Shown: in pieces, positions 26,453 through 35,344 of the stretch
Numbering within the stretch: position 1 is the first letter of the stretch
Layout: each line of letters opens with the position of its first letter
Source of the DNA: Pseudomonas brenneri
GTDB lineage: Bacteria > Pseudomonadota > Gammaproteobacteria > Pseudomonadales > Pseudomonadaceae
Direction of reading: 5' to 3'
NCBI RefSeq assembly: GCF_007858285.1
Contig: NZ_VFIL01000011.1
Coordinates: 62,001 to 126,000, forward strand
DNA: 64,000 bases
Made by a program: the position numbers and the translations under genes
The notes under the pieces: model-generated
What the model saw: the letters and a program-made list of their open reading frames with translations, nothing else
Told to the model about the DNA's origin: nothing
Databases searched by the model: none

Positions 26453-27337
26453 ATGCAAGCCGCCAACCCGCGTCGCGGGTACATCCTGGGCCTGAGTGCC
26501 TACGTCATCTGGGGCCTGTTCCCGCTCTACTTCAAAGCCATCGCCAGCGTGCCGGCTGCCGAAATCATCGTCCACCGCGTGCTGTGGTCGGCGCTGTTCG
26601 GCGGTTTGCTGTTGCTGGTGTGGAAACACCCCGGCTGGTGGCGTGAACTGCGGGACAACCCCAAGCGTCTGGCGATCCTGGCGCTGAGCGGCTCGTTGAT
26701 CGCGGGCAACTGGCTGACCTATGTGTGGTCAGTCAACAGTGGGCGCATGCTCGAAGCCAGCCTGGGTTACTACATCAACCCGCTGGTCAACGTGCTGCTG
26801 GGCATGCTGATCCTCGGCGAACGCCTGCGCCGCCTGCAATGGGTGGCCGTCGGGCTGGCCGCCGTGGGTGTGGCGCAACAGGTGTGGCAGGTCGGCAGCT
26901 TGCCGTGGGTGTCGCTGGTACTGGCGCTGACCTTTGGCTTCTATGGCTTGATCCGCAAGCAGGCGCCGGTCAAGGCGCTGCCGGGGTTGGTGGTGGAAAC
27001 CTGGATGCTGGTGCCGATTGCCCTAGCGTGGTTGCTGCTCAATCCGACAGCCCACAGCGCGAATATGGCGTTCTGGAGCACCTCCGAGGCCTGGTGGCTG
27101 GTAGCCGCAGGCCCGGTGACCTTGATCCCGTTGGTCTGCTTCAACGCGGCGGCGCGGCATTTGCCGTACACCACCCTGGGATTCCTGCAGTACCTGGCGC
27201 CGACCCTGGTGCTGCTGCAAGCCGTATTGCTGTTCGGCGAACACATGACCCCCGCCAGCCTGGTGGCGTTCGTGTTTATCTGGGCTGGACTGGCGGTCTA
27301 CAGCATCGATGCGTGGCTGAGCCTGCGCAAACGCTGA
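26453..27337 (+). CDS. rarD: RarD-type EamA-family permease
   Basis: A 294-residue inner membrane protein with ten predicted spans in two EamA repeats. The opening RRGYILGLSAYVIWGLFPLYFK and ASLGYYINPLVNVLLGMLIL are characteristic of RarD, a drug/metabolite-superfamily transporter first noted for chloramphenicol-related phenotypes; its substrate is unknown. ATG 26453 has AAGGA 7 bases upstream; an ATG 15 bases earlier is less well placed. Confidence 0.88.
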   Translation: MQAANPRRGYILGLSAYVIWGLFPLYFKAIASVPAAEIIVHRVLWSALFGGLLLLVWKHPGWWRELRDNPKRLAILALSGSLIAGNWLTYVWSVNSGRMLEASLGYYINPLVNVLLGMLILGERLRRLQWVAVGLAAVGVAQQVWQVGSLPWVSLVLALTFGFYGLIRKQAPVKALPGLVVETWMLVPIALAWLLLNPTAHSANMAFWSTSEAWWLVAAGPVTLIPLVCFNAAARHLPYTTLGFLQYLAPTLVLLQAVLLFGEHMTPASLVAFVFIWAGLAVYSIDAWLSLRKR

Positions 27338-27368
27338 TCAAATAACGTACAACCCCCTGCATACCACA

Positions 27369-27522
27369 GCCGGCGTGGCTTGCAGGGTTTCACCCCAAGG
27401 TTATCCACAGCCTGATCCCCGGTGTTTGTGCACAAGCCGTTGAAATTGCTCGTTTTTTGCTCAGCGCACGGAGAGCCCCGGCCGGCGTGGCCTGGCGCCG
27501 GGTCTCTACAGCTTATCCACAG
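27369..27522 (+). repeat. Paired DnaA-box direct repeat in a convergent intergenic region
   Basis: GCCGGCGTGGC occurs at 27369 and 27481, and each copy is followed exactly 32 bases from its start by the perfect DnaA box TTATCCACA (27401-27409 and 27513-27521). The bases between are largely different. It lies between the stops of rarD and the ACT-domain gene (27338-27559), where no coding sequence was found. See findings. Confidence 0.7.
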
Positions 27523-27559
27523 GCCCATGCAAGATTTCCATGAACAACCCTGTGGACGG

Positions 27560-28078
27560 TTATTCCTCGCTGCGCAGTTGCAATTCCACCATCAAATCGT
27601 CGGCCAGGGTTTCCAGCGCAGCCTGCAACTCATCCAATGCCAGGGTGGAGGGCACCGCCAGCGCAGCTTCGGCGTGAAACAACGGGTCGCTGCTCATTGG
27701 CGCCGGACGCACGTCGGTGCTCAGGCGTTCCAGGTTGACTCCTTGCTTGCTCAACAGCGCGGTGATTTCGCGCACGATGCCTGGCCGATCATTGCCCACC
27801 AGGGTCATCAGGATCGGCTTGCTCGCGCTCGCCTGCCCGCCACTGCTCTCACCCACCAGCACCCGAATGCCATGGGTGGACAGGTCCTCCAGGGCGCTGA
27901 CCAATTCGCTGCGGTTTTCCATCGGCACACTGACCCGCAGGATCCCGGCAAATTGCCCGGCCATATGGGCCATGCGGCTTTCCAGCCAGTTGCCACCGCG
28001 TTCGGCAATGCAGTGGGCAACACGTTCGACCACACCGGGTTTGTCGGCGGCGATGACAGTGAGTACGAGATGGTCCAT
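27560..28078 (-). CDS. ACT-domain protein, GcvR-like
   Basis: A 172-residue protein of two ACT domains (about 3-75 and 85-165; VIAADKPGVVERVAHCIAERGGNW and LVGNDRPGIVREITALL). This is the layout of GcvR, which senses glycine and restrains GcvA at the glycine cleavage operon. No gcvA or gcvTHP is nearby, so the exact role is open. ATG 28078 is well placed. Confidence 0.85.
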   Translation of the reverse strand: MDHLVLTVIAADKPGVVERVAHCIAERGGNWLESRMAHMAGQFAGILRVSVPMENRSELVSALEDLSTHGIRVLVGESSGGQASASKPILMTLVGNDRPGIVREITALLSKQGVNLERLSTDVRPAPMSSDPLFHAEAALAVPSTLALDELQAALETLADDLMVELQLRSEE

Positions 28079-28123
28079 GGCAACAGTCCTCTGGTGATGA
28101 ATACTCGATTATAGGCACCTGCC

Positions 28124-28223
28124 TGTAGGAGCGAGCTTGCTCGCGAAAATCGCTAGCGATGACGCGGGCATCCTGGATGTACGCGGCGCACTTGAGTTTT
28201 TCGCGAGCAAGCTCGCTCCTACA
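28124..28223. repeat. REP doublet upstream of the ACT-domain gene
   Basis: TGTAGGAGCGAGCTTGCTCGCGAAAA at 28124 and TTCGCGAGCAAGCTCGCTCCTACA ending at 28223 are an intact inverted pair. The interior resembles, in reverse complement, that of the element at 53694-53793. Confidence 0.9.
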
Positions 28224-28225
28224 GG

Positions 28226-28611
28226 GGATTTGGCTAAGCGAAAAACAAATCGTGTACCATTTTTATATTTATCTGGAACAATCCATTAGTTTTTTGAGAA
28301 CATCCCATACCCCGCTGTGACCGTACAACCAAAGTGGGTCGCTAAACGACGTATTTAGTCTAATTTTCACAACCGCAACTCATCATGTAGTATGCCTCGG
28401 CGCGCACTACATAACGTTAGGTCGATGTCTGCCCAGGCGCCGTCGTAACCCCGAACACCCCGTCAGCAAGCCTTGCGCCGTTGATTGGAACCACCCAGCC
28501 GCCGTTGATGGCATGTACTGGTGCCTTGGGTTTGTGGTTTAAATGGCCGAAGGCTTCATTGGTAAATTGAAAAGCTGAAAAGCGAATTAGCTCCGCAGAG
28601 TGAGGCAAGCA
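28226..28611 (+). promoter_or_regulatory. Long non-coding leader before malate synthase
   Basis: About 386 bases without a supported gene separate the REP doublet from glcB. The first half is AT-rich (ATTTTTATATTTATCTGG near 28260) and could hold the promoter. A perfect inverted repeat ATGTAGT-N14-ACTACAT (28385-28391, 28406-28412) could be an operator. No sigma-54 element with correct spacing was found. Confidence 0.45.
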
Positions 28612-30789
28612 ATGACTGAACACGTTCAAGTCGGTGGCCTGCAGGTCGCCAAAGTCCTGTTCGACTTCGTAAACAACGAAGCCATTCCCGGTACCGGCCT
28701 GACCGCCGACCAGTTCTGGGCCGGTGCCGACAAGGTCATTCACGACCTGGCACCGAAGAACAAAGCCCTACTCGCCAAACGCGACGATTTCCAAGCGCGG
28801 ATCGATGCCTGGCACCAGACCCACGCCGGCCAGGCCCATGACGCGGTGGCCTACAAGGCCTTCCTGCAAGATATTGGCTACCTGCTGCCAGAAGCGGCGG
28901 ACTTCCAGGCGACCACACAAAACGTCGATGACGAAATCGCCCGCATGGCCGGCCCCCAGTTGGTGGTGCCGGTGATGAATGCGCGGTTCGCCCTCAACGC
29001 CTCCAATGCCCGCTGGGGCTCGCTGTACGACGCGCTGTATGGCACCGACGCCATCAGCGAAGCCGACGGTGCCGAGAAAGGCCCGGGCTACAACAAGGTG
29101 CGTGGCGACAAGGTCATCGCCTTCGCCCGCGCCTTCCTCGACGAAGCCGCACCGCTTACCGCCGGCAGCCACGTTGACTCCACCGGCTACAAGATTGTCG
29201 ATGGCAAGCTGATTGTCAGCCTCAAGGGCGGCAGCAACAGCGGCCTGCGCGACGATGCGCAACTGATCGGCTACCAGGGCGATGCGGCCCAGCCAATCGC
29301 GATCCTCCTGAAAAACCACGGCTTGCATTTCGAAATCCAGATCGACGCCAGCACCCCGGTCGGCCAGACCGACGCAGCCGGCGTCAAAGACATCCTGATG
29401 GAAGCCGCGCTGACCACCATCATGGACTGCGAAGACTCCGTCGCCGCCGTCGATGCCGACGACAAAGTGGTGATCTACCGTAACTGGCTCGGCCTGATGA
29501 AGGGCGACCTGGCCGAAGAAGTGGCCAAGGGCGGCAAGACTTTCACCCGCACCATGAATGCCGACCGCAGCTACACCGGCATCGACGGCAATGCCGTGAC
29601 CTTGCATGGTCGCTCGCTGCTGTTCGTGCGTAACGTTGGCCACCTGATGACCATCGACGCGATCCTCGACGCCCAGGGCAATGAAGTGCCCGAAGGCATC
29701 CTCGACGGTCTGATCACCAGCCTGGCAGCGGTCCATAGCCTCAATGGCAACAACAGCCGCAAGAACAGCCGCACGGGCTCGGTGTATATCGTCAAGCCAA
29801 AGATGCACGGCCCGGAAGAAGCCGCGTTTACCAACGAGCTGTTCGGCCGTATCGAAGAGGTACTGACCCTGCCGCGCAACACTCTCAAGGTCGGGATCAT
29901 GGACGAGGAGCGCCGCACCACGGTCAACCTCAAGGCCTGCATCAAGGCGGCCAGCGAGCGCGTGGTGTTTATCAACACCGGCTTCCTCGACCGTACCGGC
30001 GACGAAATCCACACCTCCATGGAAGCCGGCGCGATGGTGCGCAAGGCCGCGATGAAGGCGGAAAAATGGATCAGCGCCTACGAAAACTGGAACGTCGATA
30101 TCGGCTTGAGCACCGGCCTGCAAGGCCGCGCACAGATTGGTAAAGGCATGTGGGCGATGCCCGACCTGATGGCCGCCATGCTCGAACAGAAAATCGCGCA
30201 CCCACTGGCCGGCGCCAACACCGCTTGGGTCCCATCACCTACCGCCGCGGCGCTGCACGCACTGCATTACCACAAGGTCGACGTATTTGCCCGCCAGGCC
30301 GAACTGGCCAAGCGCGAGCGTGCTTCGGTGGACGACATCCTGACCATTCCCCTGGCGCAGAATACCGACTGGTCCGAGGAAGAAATCCGCAACGAACTGG
30401 ACAACAACGCCCAGGGCATCCTCGGTTACGTGGTGCGCTGGATCGACCAGGGCGTGGGTTGCTCGAAAGTGCCGGATATCAACGATGTGGGCCTGATGGA
30501 AGACCGCGCCACCCTGCGTATCTCCAGCCAGCACATTGCCAACTGGCTGCGCCATGGCGTGGTCAGCCAAACCCAGGTCATGGAAAGCCTCAAGCGCATG
30601 GCGCCGGTGGTGGATCGGCAGAATGCCGGGGATGCGCTGTACCGTCCGTTGGCTCCGGATTTTGACAGCAACATCGCGTTTCAAGCCGCGATTGAGCTGG
30701 TGATTGAAGGGACCCAGCAGCCCAATGGTTATACCGAGCCGGTGTTGCATCGCAGGCGTCGGGAGTTCAAGGCCAGGAATGGCCTGTAA
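28612..30789 (+). CDS. glcB: Malate synthase G
   Basis: GlcB condenses glyoxylate with acetyl-CoA to malate, the second step of the glyoxylate route, and allows growth on acetate, fatty acids or glycolate. The 725-residue length marks the monomeric G isoform. Signature stretches include MNARFALNASNARWGSLYDALYG, the catalytic region TIMDCEDSVAAVD and GIMDEERRTTVNLKAC. ATG 28612 is chosen over an upstream in-frame start because GTGAGG lies before it and the protein then begins at TEHVQVGGLQV as in other pseudomonads. It is monocistronic with a strong terminator; the isocitrate lyase gene is elsewhere. Confidence 0.97.
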   Translation: MTEHVQVGGLQVAKVLFDFVNNEAIPGTGLTADQFWAGADKVIHDLAPKNKALLAKRDDFQARIDAWHQTHAGQAHDAVAYKAFLQDIGYLLPEAADFQATTQNVDDEIARMAGPQLVVPVMNARFALNASNARWGSLYDALYGTDAISEADGAEKGPGYNKVRGDKVIAFARAFLDEAAPLTAGSHVDSTGYKIVDGKLIVSLKGGSNSGLRDDAQLIGYQGDAAQPIAILLKNHGLHFEIQIDASTPVGQTDAAGVKDILMEAALTTIMDCEDSVAAVDADDKVVIYRNWLGLMKGDLAEEVAKGGKTFTRTMNADRSYTGIDGNAVTLHGRSLLFVRNVGHLMTIDAILDAQGNEVPEGILDGLITSLAAVHSLNGNNSRKNSRTGSVYIVKPKMHGPEEAAFTNELFGRIEEVLTLPRNTLKVGIMDEERRTTVNLKACIKAASERVVFINTGFLDRTGDEIHTSMEAGAMVRKAAMKAEKWISAYENWNVDIGLSTGLQGRAQIGKGMWAMPDLMAAMLEQKIAHPLAGANTAWVPSPTAAALHALHYHKVDVFARQAELAKRERASVDDILTIPLAQNTDWSEEEIRNELDNNAQGILGYVVRWIDQGVGCSKVPDINDVGLMEDRATLRISSQHIANWLRHGVVSQTQVMESLKRMAPVVDRQNAGDALYRPLAPDFDSNIAFQAAIELVIEGTQQPNGYTEPVLHRRRREFKARNGL

Positions 30790-30808
30790 CTCACAACTGA
30801 AATAAAGA

Positions 30809-30837
30809 AGCCCCGGTCATATGGCCGGGGCTTTTTA
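30809..30837 (+). terminator. Terminator after glcB
   Basis: AGCCCCGGTCATATGGCCGGGGCT is a near-perfect palindrome (30809-30832) followed by TTTTT. On the other strand an A-rich run allows it also to serve the small gene at 30856, so it is probably bidirectional. Confidence 0.9.
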
Positions 30838-30855
30838 TATAGCGTGTAGAAAGAT

Positions 30856-31245
30856 TTAGCTGACAATAATGACGTAGGTCCCCGAAAGCAGAGCCTGAGC
30901 CCCAGCCCCAGAACCCGTTCCGTCAACTTTTACACCGGTCAATGTGCCCATATGCACGTTACCGACAACCTTCACCTGGATGGTGCCTGCAACCGGGTGT
31001 GTAAAGGTGCGCCCAGCAGGGTCCAGATAATCTATCTGAAATTGCGTATGCGTTAAATTGTGAGTCCCCTGTCCCAGGGACTGGCCATAGTCAATCTCCA
31101 GGTGCGTGGTATCACTGCTAGCGACCAGCTTGACCCCAGACGAACTGCCAGAAAATTGATTCGGGAAAAAGCCTTGATCTTGCCCATCGATACGCACCGA
31201 GATGTTTGCTTCGACCGTGGTGGTGCTATTACATACATTACTCAT
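30856..31245 (-). CDS. Small beta-rich protein of unknown function
   Basis: A 129-residue protein I do not recognise. It begins MSNVCNSTTTVEANISVRIDG and alternates short polar and hydrophobic stretches rich in Thr, Val, Gly and Ser, which suggests a beta-sandwich. No signal peptide or membrane span is visible. A clear AGGAG-ttcac-ATG ribosome site supports translation from 31245. It shares its terminator region with glcB and lies 129 bases from the receiver gene transcribed in the same direction. Confidence 0.6.
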   Translation of the reverse strand: MSNVCNSTTTVEANISVRIDGQDQGFFPNQFSGSSSGVKLVASSDTTHLEIDYGQSLGQGTHNLTHTQFQIDYLDPAGRTFTHPVAGTIQVKVVGNVHMGTLTGVKVDGTGSGAGAQALLSGTYVIIVS

Positions 31246-31374
31246 GGTGAACTCCTGTTCGCAGCATTGAGGGGCGCCGATCCCAAGCCAGCACCCTCCC
31301 AACGATTAAACAGGCCCCCCTCAAAACGCCGATACTGTGAAATCTGACAGTCCCGACCAACGGCCCAACCCCGC

Positions 31375-31821
31375 CTACTGCGCCATCCCCAACTCGCGCT
31401 TGACCATCTTCGCCAACTTCACGCTATCAATCGGCTTGAGCAGAAAGTCCACCACGCTCAAGTGCATCGCATCAATCACATCCGGTGCCTCGGCATCCCC
31501 GGACATGATGATGATCGGCAACGCCGCCCGGGTGGACTCGCGCACCCGTCGGATCAATTCCAGGCCGTTGCTGGGAGCCATGCGCAGATCGGTGATCAAT
31601 AACCCGATGGACGTGTTGGAGTTGAGGAGCTGCCACGCCGCCTCGCCACTGTCCGCCGTCATGCAACGAATGCCGTCCAGCCCAAGGATTTCGGCCAGTA
31701 ATTCACGGGCGTCTTTATCGTCATCAACGATCAGCACCCGTTGCGGCGGTAGATCAGGCTCCAGCATCACGGCGCTCAGCGCCTCGCGCTCGGCATCACT
31801 CAAAATATCTTGGTCGGGCAT
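31375..31821 (-). CDS. Stand-alone response regulator receiver
   Basis: A 148-residue CheY-like protein with no output domain. The acidic pocket VDDDKD (33-38), phosphoacceptor D78 in LLITDLRM, the switch Ser in IIMSGD and the Lys of FLLKPID are all present, so it should be phosphorylated by a histidine kinase encoded elsewhere. A ~25-residue N-terminal tail precedes the domain. Partner and output are unknown. Confidence 0.85.
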   Translation of the reverse strand: MPDQDILSDAEREALSAVMLEPDLPPQRVLIVDDDKDARELLAEILGLDGIRCMTADSGEAAWQLLNSNTSIGLLITDLRMAPSNGLELIRRVRESTRAALPIIIMSGDAEAPDVIDAMHLSVVDFLLKPIDSVKLAKMVKRELGMAQ

Positions 31822-32028
31822 AGGTTTCTCGGCAGTTCAACTCAATCTCCCAGCACAGAAGTCAGACATCACCGGAAGGGCGAACAATGTGCACTTCGTC
31901 GGATAGTTTTCCTAGTGGGCGTTCTACGGGTCTGGACGATATTCATGTAAGGTTTTTCCTTAGTCATTGAAGGCCTTATAGCTACCTAGACTTACGTCCA
32001 ATGGGCACCCGTCGCGTGGGGGTCGACC

Positions 32029-33990
32029 ATGAGGCACGATAACGACAAAAAAACTGCGGTCATGGTTATGAGTAAAGCTGATGCTTTCACCCAGGCAGGG
32101 AAAACTGCGGTGTTGCAGAACATTCACGGCACCCTGCAATTCCTGCAACGGTTCCCGCCCTTCAACCAGATGGAAAACGCCCACCTGGCGTTTCTGGTGG
32201 AGCAGTGCCAATTGCGCTTCTACGGCCCCGGCGAGAGCATCCTCAAGCCGTCGGCAGGCCCGGTGGAGCACTTCTATATCGTCAAGCAGGGGCGTGTGGT
32301 TGGCGAACGCCCGGACTCGGCCGAAACCACCTTCGAAATCACCACCGGAGAATGCTTCCCCCTGGCCGCCCTGCTGGGGGAACGGGCCACCCGCACGGAG
32401 CACAAGGCCGCCGAAGACACCTTTTGCCTGCAACTGAACAAGCCGGCGTTTATCAAGCTGTTTGCCCTCTCCGGACCGTTCCGCGATTTTTCCTTGCGCG
32501 GGGTCAGCAGCCTGTTGGATCAGGTCAACCAGCAAGTCCAGCAAAAAGCCGTAGAAAATCTTGGCACCCAGTATTCATTGAATACCCGCCTGGGCGAGTT
32601 GGCCATGCGCCACCCGGTGACGTGCAGCCCGCTGACGCCGCTGCGTGAAGCGGTCACATTGATGCATGAGCAGCAGGTCGGCAGCATCGTGGTGGTGGAT
32701 GAGCACAAGACGCCCCTGGGGATTTTCACCCTGCGTGACCTGCGTCATGTGGTGGCCGACGGCATCAGCGATTTCACCCAGGCCATCGAGCGCCATATGA
32801 CCCAGGCGCCGTTCTTTTTAAGCCCCGATCACAGCGCCTTCGACGCGGCGATTGCCATGACCGAACGGCACATCGCCCACGTGTGCCTGGTCAAGGACCG
32901 GCGCCTGTGCGGCGTGGTGTCCGAGCGCGATCTGTTCTCCCTGCAACGGGTCGACCTGGTGCACCTGGCGCGCACCATCCGCAATGCGCCACGGGTGGAG
33001 AACCTGGTGGCGATTCGCGGGGAGATCGGCCAATTGGTCGAACGCATGCTGGCCCACGGTGCGTCGTCCACCCAGATCACTCAGATTATTACGTTGCTCA
33101 ACGATCACACGGTGTGCCGGGTGATCGAGTTGACCCTCGCCGAGAAAGGCGACCCCGGCGTGCCCTTCAGTTGGCTGTGTTTCGGCAGCGAAGGCCGCCG
33201 CGAGCAGACGCTGCATACCGACCAGGACAACGGCATTCTGTTCGACGCCAGGGACGCCGCCCACGCCGCCGAGATTCGCGGCCTGCTGTTGCCGCTGGCG
33301 CAGCAGATCAACCAGAGCCTGGCGCTGTGCGGCTTTACCCTGTGCAAGGGCAATATCATGGCCGGCAACCCCGAGCTGTGCCTGTCCCGTGCCGAATGGG
33401 CCCGGCGCTTTGCGGCGTTTATCCGCGAGGCGACGCCGGAGAACCTGCTCAAATCCAGTATCTACTTCGACCTGCGGGTGGTCTGGGGCGATGAACAGGG
33501 CTGTGAGCAATTGCGCCAGGGCCTGCTTGAGCAGGTCGCGGACAATCGCCTGTTCCAACGGATGATGGCCGAGAACGCCTTGCGCCAGCGCCCGCCGGTG
33601 GGGCGTTTCCGTGATTTCGTGCTGACGCGCAAAGGCGCGGACAAGGCCACGCTCGACCTCAAGGTGCAGGGTTTGACACCCTTCGTCGATGGCGCCCGCC
33701 TGCTGGCCCTGGCCAATGGGATCGCCGCCAACAACACCCTGGAACGCTTGCAGCAACTGGTGGACAAGGAGGTGATCGAACGCCTGGACGGCGCAGCCTA
33801 CGAAGAGGCCTACCACTTTATCCAGCAAACCCGCATGCAGCAGCACCAGTTGCAGACCCGCGAGAACCAGCCGTATTCCAACCGGGTCGATCCCGACAGC
33901 CTCAACCACCTGGACCGGCGCATCCTGCGTGAATCCCTGCGCCAGGCCCAGCGTCTGCAAAGCAGCCTGGCCCTAAGGTATCAGCTGTGA
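32029..33990 (+). CDS. cNMP-binding, CBS-pair, DUF294 nucleotidyltransferase-like protein
   Basis: Up to 653 residues with domains in order: cyclic-nucleotide-binding fold (about 40-160), two CBS motifs (about 195-320, HPVTCSPLTPLREAV and MTQAPFFLSPDHSAFDAA), a putative nucleotidyltransferase DUF294 (about 360-480; GSEGRREQTLHTDQDNGIL with the DxD-like pair) and a C-terminal DUF294 helical domain. It resembles the signal-sensing part of GlnD-like proteins. The start could also be ATG 32062 or 32068. Its stop overlaps the exonuclease gene start by 4 bases; the pair is common in Pseudomonas, often next to an acetate/solute symporter, which is absent here. Confidence 0.85.
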   Translation: MRHDNDKKTAVMVMSKADAFTQAGKTAVLQNIHGTLQFLQRFPPFNQMENAHLAFLVEQCQLRFYGPGESILKPSAGPVEHFYIVKQGRVVGERPDSAETTFEITTGECFPLAALLGERATRTEHKAAEDTFCLQLNKPAFIKLFALSGPFRDFSLRGVSSLLDQVNQQVQQKAVENLGTQYSLNTRLGELAMRHPVTCSPLTPLREAVTLMHEQQVGSIVVVDEHKTPLGIFTLRDLRHVVADGISDFTQAIERHMTQAPFFLSPDHSAFDAAIAMTERHIAHVCLVKDRRLCGVVSERDLFSLQRVDLVHLARTIRNAPRVENLVAIRGEIGQLVERMLAHGASSTQITQIITLLNDHTVCRVIELTLAEKGDPGVPFSWLCFGSEGRREQTLHTDQDNGILFDARDAAHAAEIRGLLLPLAQQINQSLALCGFTLCKGNIMAGNPELCLSRAEWARRFAAFIREATPENLLKSSIYFDLRVVWGDEQGCEQLRQGLLEQVADNRLFQRMMAENALRQRPPVGRFRDFVLTRKGADKATLDLKVQGLTPFVDGARLLALANGIAANNTLERLQQLVDKEVIERLDGAAYEEAYHFIQQTRMQQHQLQTRENQPYSNRVDPDSLNHLDRRILRESLRQAQRLQSSLALRYQL

Positions 33991-34697
33991 GCCTGTTCAG
34001 TTGGCTGCGCCCTTCCCGTCCGGGACTGGATGAGCATCAACAAGCACGCCTGCAGCAATTGCCAGCAGCGCCCGCAGTGCTCGGCGAAACGACCCTGCGC
34101 GACCAGCGCTGGGTCGTCCTGGACCTGGAAACCAGCGGCCTGAACCTCAATCGCGATCAGGTACTGTCGATTGGCGCGGTGGTGATCGAAGACGGTGCCG
34201 TCGATTTTTCCCAGCAGTTCGAGCGCACCCTGCAACGGGCGCAAACCAAACTCAGCCCCAGCGTACTGATCCACGGCCTCGGCCCCAGTGCGATCGCCGC
34301 TGGTTGCGACCCAGCCGAGGCGTTGCTGGACTTCATGGCCTTTGTCGGCGACAGCCCACTGTTGGCGTTCCATGCACCGTTCGACCAACACATGCTCGGC
34401 CGCGCGCTCAAGGACAGCCTGGGTTATCGCCTGGCCCACCCATTCCTCGACGTGGCAGACCTGGCGCCGCTGCTGTGCCCGCAAGCGCATATCCGCGAAG
34501 CCGGCCTGGATGACTGGATCGCCCACTTCAACCTGCAGGTCGGTGAGCGCCATCACGCCAGCGCCGATGCCCTGGCCACCGCTGAGTTGATGTTGATTCT
34601 GTTCAGCCGTGCCCGCCAGCAAGGGCTGGACAGCCCCGCTGCGTTGCAGCAACGCCTGAACCAGTGGAAACGTCGCAAGCAAGCCCCTTCCTTCTAA
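33987..34697 (+). CDS. DnaQ-like DEDDh 3'-5' exonuclease
   Basis: A 236-residue exonuclease of the DEDDh class: VVLDLETSGLNL gives the first Asp-Glu pair (about residues 45-47), HAPFDQHML the second Asp, and HHASADALATAEL the final His and Asp. It resembles the epsilon proofreading subunit but lacks the tail that binds the polymerase. GTG 33987 overlaps the previous stop (GTGA), so the two proteins are translationally coupled and may act together in a nucleotide-dependent process. Confidence 0.88.
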   Translation: MSLFSWLRPSRPGLDEHQQARLQQLPAAPAVLGETTLRDQRWVVLDLETSGLNLNRDQVLSIGAVVIEDGAVDFSQQFERTLQRAQTKLSPSVLIHGLGPSAIAAGCDPAEALLDFMAFVGDSPLLAFHAPFDQHMLGRALKDSLGYRLAHPFLDVADLAPLLCPQAHIREAGLDDWIAHFNLQVGERHHASADALATAELMLILFSRARQQGLDSPAALQQRLNQWKRRKQAPSF

Positions 34698-34783
34698 ACA
34701 CCGCAACCGGCTCCGGCAATGGGTTGTGGTGCCATCACCCGACCAACGCCAATTGCGCCCATTCCGCGCCTCTGCCACAATCG

Positions 34784-34802
34784 CGAATAATTCTCGTTAG
34801 TT
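34784..34802. promoter_or_regulatory. Possible Fur box upstream of fecI
   Basis: CGAATAATTCTCGTTAGTT resembles the AATAATTCTCATT core of Pseudomonas Fur sites found before fecI-type genes. It is imperfect, and it lies 24 bases before the start of the sigma factor, where iron repression would be expected. Confidence 0.4.
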
Positions 34803-34825
34803 TAAACTTCTCGATTGGTGATGCC

Positions 34826-35344
34826 TTGTCGTCAGCCCAAAGTCCCCACAGTGAGCTTGTTGGCACGTTGTACCGTGACCATCGCGGCTGGCTGCTGGCA
34901 TGGCTGCGGCGCAACGTAGCCTGCCCCAGTCGGGCCGAAGACCTGAGCCAGGACACCTTCATGCGCCTGCTGGGCCGTGAAGAACTGCGTGCGCCCCGTG
35001 AACCGCGGGCGTTCCTGGTGGCCGTCGCCAAGGGCCTGCTGTTTGACTATTTCCGCCGCGCCGCGCTGGAACAGGCCTACCTCAGCGAACTGATGCTGAT
35101 CCCGGAAAGCGAACACCCGTCCCCGGAAGAACAGCACCTGATCCTCGAAGACCTCAAGGCCATCGACCGTCTGCTGGGCAAGCTCTCCAGCAAGGCTCGC
35201 GCCGCCTTCCTCTACAACCGCCTGGATGGCCTGGGCCACGCCGAAATTGCCCAGCGCCTGGGGGTTTCCGTGCCACGGGTGCGGCAGTATCTGGCCCAGG
35301 GGATTCGCCAGTGCTACATCGCACTGTATGGCGAGCCGCTGTGA
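34826..35344 (+). CDS. FecI-like ECF sigma factor
   Basis: A 172-residue extracytoplasmic-function sigma factor of the iron-starvation group: region 2 (LYRDHRGWLLAWLRRN to EDLSQDTFMRLLGRE) and region 4 (HAEIAQRLGVSVPRVRQYLAQGI). It should direct transcription of the TonB receptor gene downstream when the cognate siderophore is bound. I chose TTG 34826, which gives the normal length; the frame is open further upstream but that part is unlike the family. Its stop overlaps the fecR start. Confidence 0.88.
   Translation: MSSAQSPHSELVGTLYRDHRGWLLAWLRRNVACPSRAEDLSQDTFMRLLGREELRAPREPRAFLVAVAKGLLFDYFRRAALEQAYLSELMLIPESEHPSPEEQHLILEDLKAIDRLLGKLSSKARAAFLYNRLDGLGHAEIAQRLGVSVPRVRQYLAQGIRQCYIALYGEPL

Noticed and set aside
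27401..27521. DnaA boxes as a chromosomal replication origin
   Set aside because: Only two perfect boxes, no AT-rich unwinding region and no dnaA, dnaN, rpmH or gidA genes nearby. Kept only as a possible accessory DnaA site.
28500..28545. Sigma-54 promoter before glcB (TGGCATGTACTGGTGCC)
   Set aside because: The GG and GC elements do not have the required 10-base spacing.
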